A stretch of DNA of 49,197 nt. It comes from Symploca sp. SIO2C1 (lineage in GTDB: Bacteria > Cyanobacteriota > Cyanobacteriia > Cyanobacteriales > Coleofasciculaceae). Location: positions 1 to 49,197 of the forward strand of contig JAAHGL010000038.1 in NCBI GenBank assembly GCA_010692635.1, written 5' to 3'. Positions within the stretch are counted from its first letter, which is position 1. The number at the start of each line of letters is the position of its first letter. The notes under the pieces are model-generated. The model was not told the DNA's origin, made no database searches, and worked only from the letters and a program-made list of their open reading frames with translations. The translations under genes were made by a program, and so were the position numbers. Below, one piece after another: positions 21,351-29,473 of this stretch.

Positions 21351-22244
21351 TCAATCCCAATCGTCTTCTTCCAACTGCCTCTCTAATTGAGTAATTGCTA
21401 ATTTAATAATCTGCTCAATCCCAGCTTCTGATTCTCTTTCTAAGGCAGCTTGCAAAGGTACTAAAGCACTGTCATCTTTGATTTTCATCAAGGATAAAGC
21501 CGCTGCTTTGCGGGTTTCGCCGCTCTGATGATTAAGTAACTCAACCAAACGGGGAGTTGCTGGTTTGTAAGCTAAATTTCCCAAGACAGCTGCTGCCTCA
21601 CAGCATACTGTTTCTGATGCATCATTGAGAGCATTGTTCAGGAGCTCAAAAGCTGCTTCTTCCTCTTCATCTTGGGCAATTTTAGCAATCGCCCCCACCA
21701 CAGCAGAGCGAACTGACTCGGAATCGGAAGCAATCTCCCGATACAGATACTCTTTAGCTTCTGTGCCAATAAATGCCAGGGCCCAAGCTGCATGGCCTTT
21801 AGTACTTTCTGGATGTTCTGGTGAGGCTAAAATCTCTAACAAAACAGGGACGGAAGCTCCCCCGATCCGAGCCAGAGCACCCACAGACGAGCCTTTAACT
21901 ACCGTATCTTCATCATGCAACAGAGCTTCGACTAAGGGAGCAACTGTTACTGGATCTGCAATAAGAGTTAGGGTTTTGGCACTAGCTCGCCGCACTACAG
22001 GATCAGCGTGATTGAGGAGAGCCTCCAGCAAGAAAGGGGTAGCAGGTTTGCCAATTTTACCAAGGGCATCGGCAAAACCTAAACGTACCATGCCCCGCGA
22101 ATCCCCCAGACACTCCACCATGCGTTGCAAGCGTTGACTGTCACTGGCATCAAAGGTATCTTCGGCTACCTCTTGTCTAGCTACTGCTAGAAATTCGTCT
22201 ACTTCCTCAGGAGACATCTGAAGAGTGTCGATCTGATTACTCAT
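21351..22244 (-). CDS. HEAT-repeat phycobilin lyase-like protein (CpeF/MpeV type?)
   Basis: A 297-aa all-helical protein made of about seven HEAT/PBS-lyase repeats (for example LGDSRGMVRLGFADALGKIG, DPVVRRASAKTLTLI, DEDTVVKGSSVGALARIG, TVCCEAAAVLGNLA). Repeats of this kind occur in E/F-type bilin lyases and NblB-type proteins. Its size and the divergent neighbour cpeY favour a lyase attaching phycoerythrobilin to a phycoerythrin subunit, as proposed for CpeF/MpeV. That subfamily assignment is inference. Its ATG overlaps the end of the upstream 96-aa gene by 8 nt, so translation is probably coupled. The C-terminus is acidic (LEEDDWD). Confidence 0.75.
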   Translation of the reverse strand: MSNQIDTLQMSPEEVDEFLAVARQEVAEDTFDASDSQRLQRMVECLGDSRGMVRLGFADALGKIGKPATPFLLEALLNHADPVVRRASAKTLTLIADPVTVAPLVEALLHDEDTVVKGSSVGALARIGGASVPVLLEILASPEHPESTKGHAAWALAFIGTEAKEYLYREIASDSESVRSAVVGAIAKIAQDEEEEAAFELLNNALNDASETVCCEAAAVLGNLAYKPATPRLVELLNHQSGETRKAAALSLMKIKDDSALVPLQAALERESEAGIEQIIKLAITQLERQLEEDDWD

Positions 22245-22527
22245 TATTACTATTATTTTCCGTCATAGCAGCGTGCTGTGTACGCAAGTTTTCGAGAGCA
22301 GTATCAATTTTGGTTAGGTCAGGCTTGAGTTGCTCCTCAAGTTTAGATCTGGGAAGTTTAGCTTTTTTAGCTACCGTTGTCATATCTTTAACTAGGCGTT
22401 CCCGATATTCTTCCAATTCGGTAATGACTTCGGCGATTGATTCAGGGGTGATTGGTTCTGCTTCCTGTTCAGCTTCTGGGGCAGTGTCTTCAGTCTCGAT
22501 CGCTGTGAGTTCTAAATTTTCCGTCAT
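22237..22527 (-). CDS. Small acidic coiled-coil protein coupled to the HEAT-repeat gene
   Basis: A 96-aa protein of unknown function. The first ~30 residues are strongly acidic and Glu/Pro-rich. The rest is predicted helical (AEVITELEEYRERLVKDMTTVAKKAKLPRSK, then LTKIDTALENLRTQHAAM by sight), suggesting a short coiled coil. Its stop overlaps the next gene's start (ATGAGTAA), which is good evidence that it is real. It may assist the HEAT-repeat protein. Confidence 0.75.
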   Translation of the reverse strand: MTENLELTAIETEDTAPEAEQEAEPITPESIAEVITELEEYRERLVKDMTTVAKKAKLPRSKLEEQLKPDLTKIDTALENLRTQHAAMTENNSNNE

Positions 22528-22665
22528 ATCCGTTATTTCTGTGTTGGGGTTTATTTATGCCTATGTTTTATTTTCTCAGATACTGTTCCCAATGGTACGA
22601 TTAAAAACGCACTACCTGTGATCCTGACTTTTCACGGTACGTCCTAAAATCTAGTCAGGAAGAAG

Positions 22666-22727
22666 TAATGACTAATGAGTAATGAGTAATGAGTGTCTGA
22701 CGAAGCAGGGAATAGGGAATAGGGAAC
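22666..22727. repeat. Heptamer tracts leading into cpeY
   Basis: TAATGAG units (22666-22694) and GGGAATA units (22708-22727). The second tract stops at the cpeY ATG, so its AGGGAA sequence may itself serve as the ribosome-binding site. Confidence 0.8.
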
Positions 22728-23933
22728 ATGGATAAACGTTTTTTTAATCTGTTTAATTTAACTGAAGATCAAGCGATCGCTCTCCTCAAAACCCCGCCTG
22801 AACAGCTTGATCAACCCACGGATCGCTACGTTGCCGTTGCCCACTTGATTAAATTTCCCACAGAACGCTCCATCAATGCCTTAATTGAAGCTGTGAACAA
22901 TCGCTCGACGGAGCTGTACGATCGCATCACAGGGCGTAAGGCATTGGAAAGTTTGGGGCGCTTAAAAGCAACCAGGGCTTTACCTGTCATTCGTGCCTGT
23001 TTAGGGGATGAAGATTGTTATACCGTTGAAAATGCGGTGTGGGCTCTGGGGGAAATTGGCACGGAAGATGTCGAAATTTTAGAAGAAATTGCCCAAATAC
23101 TAGAAAAAAAAGGGCAGAGTTACCGAATTATTATTCAAACCCTGGCTAAATTAAACTATAAACCTGCTGTTTCGCGGATCAAAAAGTTTGTAGAAGGGCA
23201 TGACGAACCCATAACTAGTGCGGCAATATCCGCTATTTGTCGCTTGACTGGGGACTATAGCCAGATACAGGAAGTAGTCGCCTTCCTTCAGCATGATAGC
23301 GTTAATGCACGGCGAGCCTGCATCCAAGACTTAATTGATGCTCAATACTATGATGCCATTCCTCAGATCGCCCGCTGTCCTGTTTCTCTTGTCTTTCGCC
23401 TCCGAGCAATTCGACTCTTAGCAGATGTTGGTACTTCAACGGGAAAAATTAGTTTTGCCGATGTAGAACCCTATCTAGATAGCGTTATTAGAGATCACCC
23501 TAATGACTTGGAGCTCGTCCACGAATATGACCAAAAACCAAGTTTAGATTTTGTCATCAACGAGTTATATCATACCGATTTTGGGCGGTGTTACCTAGCC
23601 AGTAAAACTCTGCTGGAATTGTATCCTGAAGAAGCTCCGGAGGCCCTGTTAAAGACTTGGGAAAAAGAAGCTCACAATGATTATGGAGCTCACTATCACG
23701 TTGTTAAACTGCTGGGTTGGCTTAAATATGCTCCAAGTTACGATTTATTGGTAGAAGCACTACACAATACCATGCCCCAGTTTCAAAAATCGAGAGGAGG
23801 GGCAGCAATTGCTTTAGGAAATTTAGGCGAGGAGCGGGCAATTCCACTCCTTAAAGAAGCTTCAAATACTGAAATTTTTGATTTAAAATATGCCTGCTCG
23901 TTGGCATTAAAACAGTTGGGAGAAAATAACTAG
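22728..23933 (+). CDS. cpeY: Phycoerythrobilin lyase CpeY
   Basis: CpeY, usually with CpeZ, attaches phycoerythrobilin to a cysteine of alpha-phycoerythrin. The 401-aa protein starts MDKRFFNLFNLTEDQAIALL and contains PBS-lyase HEAT repeats (GRKALESLGRLKATRALPVIRACLGDEDCYTVENAVWALGEIG, seen in parts), ICRLTGDYSQ, IARCPVSLVFRLRAIRLLADVG and DFGRCYLASKTLLELYP, agreeing with the CpeY family as I recall it. No cpeZ, cpeA or cpeB is in the window. It is divergent from the other lyase-like gene, and AGGGAA of a heptamer tract precedes the ATG. Its presence implies a phycoerythrin-containing phycobilisome. Confidence 0.85.
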   Translation: MDKRFFNLFNLTEDQAIALLKTPPEQLDQPTDRYVAVAHLIKFPTERSINALIEAVNNRSTELYDRITGRKALESLGRLKATRALPVIRACLGDEDCYTVENAVWALGEIGTEDVEILEEIAQILEKKGQSYRIIIQTLAKLNYKPAVSRIKKFVEGHDEPITSAAISAICRLTGDYSQIQEVVAFLQHDSVNARRACIQDLIDAQYYDAIPQIARCPVSLVFRLRAIRLLADVGTSTGKISFADVEPYLDSVIRDHPNDLELVHEYDQKPSLDFVINELYHTDFGRCYLASKTLLELYPEEAPEALLKTWEKEAHNDYGAHYHVVKLLGWLKYAPSYDLLVEALHNTMPQFQKSRGGAAIALGNLGEERAIPLLKEASNTEIFDLKYACSLALKQLGENN

Positions 23934-24120
23934 TGCAAGAAGGCAGGAGGCAGAAGTCAGAAGGCAGGAGGCAGAAGGCTCCAAGGGAAGAAAACTTACT
24001 GTACAAGCTTTTTAACCTTTTTTAACTGGTCATACTACCAAATTAGCTGTGCGATGGCAGTAGGTTGGGTTAACTCACATCTTGCACCAGTACAGAAATA
24101 CTTAGGGTTTGCTGAATAAG

Positions 24121-24183
<63 letters not shown>

Positions 24184-24473
24184 GTCTTTAAAGGGGATTA
24201 TGGGTTAAGAAGATGCAAGGTTTTGCATTGATGAGCTCAATTTTCTTGCACTTTTCAAGGAAAATAAAAGCTTGAAAGCTATACCAGACAGTGCTTTCAG
24301 ACTCTTGCAGCAAGCCCTACTTAATAACCGAAAAAAGAACAATCAATTTCAGTACTGAAACCGTCCAATCTTATCACTGCTCCGGAGCTCCTAAGTTCCC
24401 CTCCTTGGAGGGGTTAGGGGTGGGTTGCTTCCTACCTTCACAGGTCAATTTTCTCTATTGTGTGCAAGATCTC

Positions 24474-24578
24474 ATACCAAATCCGCTTTACCTAGGGTCT
24501 ATTCCAAAAAATCAAAGTCTTTGCTGAGAGAGGATTTGGGGATTTGGGTAAGTACCCCACAATAACCGGATTTGGTAT
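24474..24578. repeat. 105-bp element with ATACCAAATCCG inverted ends
   Basis: ATACCAAATCCG (24474-24485) and its exact inverse (24567-24578) bound a non-coding segment. A similar-sized element with ATACCAATTTC ends is at 35164-35267, and a lone ATACCAAATCCGGG is near 27686. These may be MITE-like. Confidence 0.55.
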
Positions 24579-24628
24579 CAGTTAAGGAACGGATACTGTT
24601 GGCGAAACATTCCTTTATAAGAAAAAAA

Positions 24629-25948
24629 TCAATTTACAATTTCACTACGAGAAGTTTTGTTTTTTCTTTCTGGATTGGGCTTTAACTCCACTGGCAAAGA
24701 TTCTACAGTACCCCACTGATTCAACAAACTCTTGAGGAGAACTTCTTGCTCAGTATGAGATTCCTTAAAGTCTTCACCAAGATTCATAAGGGCAAACCAG
24801 ACTGTACCCTGTTTTTGAGTAGGCAATCCTCCCACTAAGGCTCCAATCTGATTCCAGCTACCGGATTTAATCACTGATAATCTCGGTAGTTGGTGTTTTT
24901 CTAAAATGCCTGGATCTTGACCAATAATGGCAAACACATCAGCAACTGTCAGATTGTAAGCTTGCAAATAGCGCTCAATTGCCAAAAACATCCCACAAGC
25001 AGCGCGGGGAGAAATCTTGCTTTCGGCAATAGAACCGTTGAGTTGAATTTCTGTTAGGGGAACTCCAGCAGCTTCAGCTGCCTTTTGTGCTACGGCTGCT
25101 GTACCACCGACAGCATTATCTAAAATCTCTACCATCACATTGTTACTGTAGAGATTCATTTTCTTGAGTAGTTCAGCGAGGGGGAAAGAATAGTGGCGCA
25201 CTAGCGATTGTACATTGCTAGGAACAGAGGGATAGACAAGTACAGAACCTTCAATTTCCACCTGAGGTCGAGGAGTTCCAGTAGGTAAAGTTTGATACTG
25301 AGTTTCTGCTTCCTTAGACCAAATCTTAGCATTTAACCCTTGCTTGAGTAGATTTCCTGACGCCATTGGGTCAAACTGAAAGTTCATATAAAACTTGCCA
25401 GTGATTATCAAGTTACCGGCTACCCGCTTGATACCCAGCTGATTGAGGAGATTCCCCACAGCAACTGCTTCTTCCCAGACAAAAAAGGGGTCTTCTCCTC
25501 CTTGAATTACCAAATCACCCTGCAATACCCCATTTGCGATCGCTCCAGTTGCTCCAACTAGGGTAACAAACTGATGGTCTGGTCCAAAGGTTTCCAAAGC
25601 TGCTAGGGTAGTTGCTACCTTGGCAATGGAAGCAGCAGGCTGAGGTACTGTACCCTGGTAATTTGCCAGCAGGGTATCACCAGCTTGTATCCATACTCCT
25701 TGGTTTGCTTTTGCCGCTCCTTTTGCCGCCAGCTTATTGATGTATTGCTCAATGTGTTTTTGAGTTGCTGGGTTAGGATTACTAAGATTTTTGACTAGTT
25801 CTAAGTAGTTGTTCTTTTTTGTGATATTTGAATCATTAACTAATGGTTCAGAGGCTTCAGATTGAGGAGAGACAAATGTATCTTGGGGCAAATCTGCTGC
25901 ACAACCAGTAACCAGTGCTAACAGAACAATAGATCGGGTAGTATGCAA
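24629..25948 (-). CDS. dacB: D-alanyl-D-alanine carboxypeptidase, PBP4/DacB family lipoprotein
   Basis: A penicillin-binding protein of the S13 family, which trims or opens peptidoglycan peptides. Numbering from a TTG at 25966, the active-site triad is S113-I-A-K116, S274-N-N276 and K367-S-G369. A signal segment RSIVLLALVTGC ends in a lipobox with Cys22, so it is probably anchored in a membrane. The chosen start is the TTG at 25948 (MHTTRSIVLL) because GGAGGA lies just upstream; the TTG at 25966 adds six residues. It begins a few dozen nt after a broken secreted-protein fragment. Confidence 0.9.
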   Translation of the reverse strand: MHTTRSIVLLALVTGCAADLPQDTFVSPQSEASEPLVNDSNITKKNNYLELVKNLSNPNPATQKHIEQYINKLAAKGAAKANQGVWIQAGDTLLANYQGTVPQPAASIAKVATTLAALETFGPDHQFVTLVGATGAIANGVLQGDLVIQGGEDPFFVWEEAVAVGNLLNQLGIKRVAGNLIITGKFYMNFQFDPMASGNLLKQGLNAKIWSKEAETQYQTLPTGTPRPQVEIEGSVLVYPSVPSNVQSLVRHYSFPLAELLKKMNLYSNNVMVEILDNAVGGTAAVAQKAAEAAGVPLTEIQLNGSIAESKISPRAACGMFLAIERYLQAYNLTVADVFAIIGQDPGILEKHQLPRLSVIKSGSWNQIGALVGGLPTQKQGTVWFALMNLGEDFKESHTEQEVLLKSLLNQWGTVESLPVELKPNPERKNKTSRSEIVN

Positions 25949-26013
25949 ATGTCCTCCAACAGGCAAGAAAATAGACCCTAATAAGCCGAAAAAGTTGTAA
26001 CCGTTGGTATTTA

Positions 26014-26392
26014 CTACGGCACAATTGTTAAGGTAACAGCATATTCGTAAATTCCTGCTTCAGTAGGTCCAAATGCAGGTGAATCGGTCAACATATCGAC
26101 TTCCACTGTTTGATTACCAACATCAAGTGGTAACATGCTACCAATACCGAATGTCTGATCAACTGTAGCACGAGCAAAAGTAAAAAAGCCCCTACCACTA
26201 AAAGTAGTTTGCGCTCCCACGGCAGTACTGTCCCGGCTGTTTTGGCTAATTCCCCCTTGGACATTAGTGAATTCTCCGATAAAACTCGGGTTTTCTCGCC
26301 CAGAAGCTTGCCGCCTGATGCCAGCAGAAACCATAGTTGCTGAGGCTCCAGCGGGGATTTGTCCTGGTACTGTAGAGAAGTTGTCATTCTTA
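26014..26392 (-). pseudogene. Secreted/pilus-like protein, C-terminal fragment
   Basis: About 125 residues beginning near NDNFSTVPGQIPAG and ending AGIYEYAVTLTIVP, rich in Gly, Ser, Thr and Val and probably beta-rich, like the C-terminus of an exported structural protein. No signal peptide is present because the 5' end is fused in frame to an unrelated radical-SAM-like fragment. It may once have belonged with the chaperone pseudogene at 27187-27670, since small beta-rich exported proteins often sit beside PapD-like chaperones. That link is inference. Confidence 0.6.
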
Positions 26393-26593
26393 AGCACATC
26401 AAGATCATTTACCCACGATAGACCACGAGTCAGAATTCTGACTCTTTTGTTATATTTCAAAAGAACCTCAACAGTGCTACGGGTAATAATTGCCGTTTGT
26501 TTGTTTTGGTAGGGGTCAGTGCCAGAACAAAGTAAAACTACACCCCTACCTTCTGGTGTTTCTCGCCAAGTTTTCTTGCTACTTAGAACTTTT
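26390..26593 (-). pseudogene. Radical-SAM/SPL-like protein, internal fragment
   Basis: The open frame upstream of 26392 encodes WRETPEGRGVVLLCSGTDPY and then ITRSTVEVLLKYNKRVRILT, which resembles the TDPYQ-to-LTR-to-TK/TR segment of spore-photolyase-like radical SAM proteins that partner TcmP elsewhere. It has neither start nor end of its own: it follows the broken tcmP start and runs in frame into the secreted-protein tail. Only about 65 residues remain. Assignment is by eye. Confidence 0.5.
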
Positions 26594-26596
26594 TCT

Positions 26597-26798
26597 TATT
26601 ATCTTTTTTGTAAATACCTCCTCCACAAAATCCATCAATAAAAGTAAATGTTCTTTCTCCATATCTAGCTTTTCCAACTAAAGTGATTATGAGATTCTCA
26701 ATATATTCTTCAATAATTTGATGTTTAGCTTCTGTATGAACGTCTATTGGAGGAACATAGCTTCCATCAGCACTCCACTTTGCTTGTGCCTTACTCAT
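26597..26798 (-). pseudogene. tcmP: Three-Cys-motif partner protein TcmP, N-terminal fragment
   Basis: The start (MSKAQAKWSADGSYVPPIDV), then HTEAKHQIIEEYIENLI and FTFIDGFCGGGIYKK, match the N-terminus of TcmP, a family found next to radical SAM or Gp37/Gp68-like genes on mobile DNA. A good AGGAG site precedes the ATG, but only ~65 of several hundred residues remain before an abrupt switch to the radical-SAM-like fragment in another frame. The two partner genes appear to have collapsed together by deletion. Confidence 0.65.
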
Positions 26799-27014
26799 AT
26801 TGATGATCTCCTAAATAGATTTGATATTACTAGTTTGAGTGTCTAGCACCTGCTAGCACCAGTTTTAAGCTTTGTAATGGAGCATAAATTTCTTCTAATA
26901 AGGCGTGGGTCAAATGCGATGGCAAACTGCTTTGGTTGGCATTGCTGAAAATATAAAACAGCTGCGATATTATTCAAACCTATGCCCGCCCTACTACCAT
27001 AGGGAGCAAGAATT

Positions 27015-27179
27015 TTAGCTAACTGCATAGTCAGTAAATTGACGCATGAAGGGTGAGTGAAAACCTAGGACAATATCTTCTTTGGGAACACCTAGTCTAC
27101 CTAACTCTTCAGCTAGGTCAATTTCTGTCATGTTGTGCTGAATCCAGATTTTGCTATCTTTGATATCAATGTGAGCAGA
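27015..27179 (-). pseudogene. XisI-like protein, C-terminal fragment
   Basis: A frame of about 54 codons reads HIDIKDSKIWIQHNMTEIDL, then AEELGRLGVPKEDIVLGFHS and FMRQFTDYAVS, ending at TAA (27015-27017). This is the C-terminal half of XisI, the small protein paired with XisH near the Nostoc fdxN excision element and common in cyanobacteria. The N-terminal half is missing: upstream the DNA switches in another frame to a pilus-chaperone fragment. No xisH is seen. Confidence 0.75.
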
Positions 27180-27186
27180 TAATCAG

Positions 27187-27670
27187 TGAGGTCACTGGGA
27201 CTGGAGGTTAAGGTTTTAAAACCAGTATCGCGGCTATAGCCCTCTTCTGTCACTCTCCGAGAAGCATTGTATTTTCTGAATCCCAGAGCGTATATAGGGC
27301 AGTCGATCGCACAATTTTTTCCGAGTAGAAATTCCTGAGAGTGCGAAATTGGTCAAAATGCAATCACCTCATCCCAGACCGTTGAGTATATATTGGCTTT
27401 GGAAATTACTCATAATAGGAAAAACCGGAAAGTGACAGAAGAGGGATAGGTAAAAGGTTCAGCATAGACACGAGCCCGAAAAGGTTCATTACTGGTGTGG
27501 GTGACACTGATAACCCCCTGAGCTTGACCCCGCTGGGCTTCCACCTCAATCACTAGAGGCGAAATTCTCATCTGTGCTTGAGCCGTACCACCCCAAAGCA
27601 GTGCCGCAGATAATACCCAACTGCTGAGGCGGGAAACTGTGGTGATAAAAGAATGAGAACCCAGAACCAT
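27187..27670 (-). pseudogene. PapD-like pilus assembly chaperone, split by a MITE
   Basis: The gene starts at 27670 with a signal peptide (SAALLWGGTAQAQ), then MRISPLVIEVEAQRGQAQG and ISVTHTSNEPFRARVYAEPF, the first domain of a periplasmic PapD-type chaperone. After AEPFTY the frame enters a 208-bp inserted element. Beyond it the chaperone resumes with YSRDTGFKTLTSSPSDLTDY before a second break where xisI sequence begins. Removing the element with one TA copy restores an in-frame FTYSRDTG. About two thirds of the protein is lost, so it is non-functional. Confidence 0.8.
27237..27448 (-). mobile_element. MITE, copy A (208 bp plus TA target duplication)
   Basis: The ends are CCCTCTTCTGTCACTCTCCG (27240-27259) and the near-exact inverse ending AGTGACAGAAGAGGG (27426-27445), each flanked by TA (27237-27238 and 27447-27448). 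The element carries no ORF and splits the pilus chaperone gene. TA duplication is the habit of IS630/Tc1-mariner transposases, so that family may have moved it. Confidence 0.85.
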
Positions 27671-27733
27671 ATAATTCAGATGTTATACCAAATCCGGGTT
27701 AGCCATACCCGTTTTGAGCAAATAGTGAAATGC

Positions 27734-27763
27734 TGTAGAGACGCGCCATGGCGCGTCTCTACA
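27734..27763. repeat. Perfect 30-bp palindrome (GTAGAGACGCGCC type)
   Basis: A self-complementary sequence with arms TGTAGAGACGCGCCA/TGGCGCGTCTCTACA. A relative with the same GTAGAGACG arms but a different centre is at 39073-39098. Confidence 0.85.
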
Positions 27764-27853
27764 ATCTAATGACACTGTGGGCATTGCTTTGAATCATATC
27801 GAACGAAGATGTTTGATATTCTTGACAATACCCACCCTACATTAACTCCGAAC

Positions 27854-29236
<1,383 letters not shown>

Positions 29237-29245
29237 CTATTAACA

Positions 29246-29322
29246 GCTTCCCTCCGCTGGTACTAACCAGTCTCAGGTTCTAAGGGTGTATCTCAGCTTG
29301 GTGATCCAAGCACCCCTAGCTT
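29246..29322 (-). promoter_or_regulatory. TPP riboswitch (THI element)
   Basis: On the minus strand, in order: GGGGTGCTTGG, CTGAGATACACCCTT, GAACCTGA, then GGTTAGTACCAGCGGAGGGA. These are the conserved thi-box blocks. The aptamer ends ~21 nt before the thiC ATG, consistent with control of translation initiation when thiamine pyrophosphate is bound. Confidence 0.95.
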
Positions 29323-29473
29323 CGGTTTCAGTAATATATCAGTAAGAGAGACAGAGCAAGGAATTACTTTAGCAAATGTTTATTTTTGGTTAAATTGGGA
29401 ATTGGGAAAAAGATTTAGCTATATTGTCTCCTTTAATCCCCGCGTCCCCCACCTCCCCATAGTCCCCACACCC

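Noticed and set aside
24291-24527. 78-codon plus-strand frame in the cpeY-dacB gap
   Set aside because: It crosses a dispersed palindrome and the edge of a short element and has no ribosome site.
26843-27028. 61-codon minus-strand frame overlapping the xisI tail
   Set aside because: It begins inside the end of the xisI fragment in another frame. Another frame of the same DNA also looks open, so no coding case can be made; it may be further gene debris.
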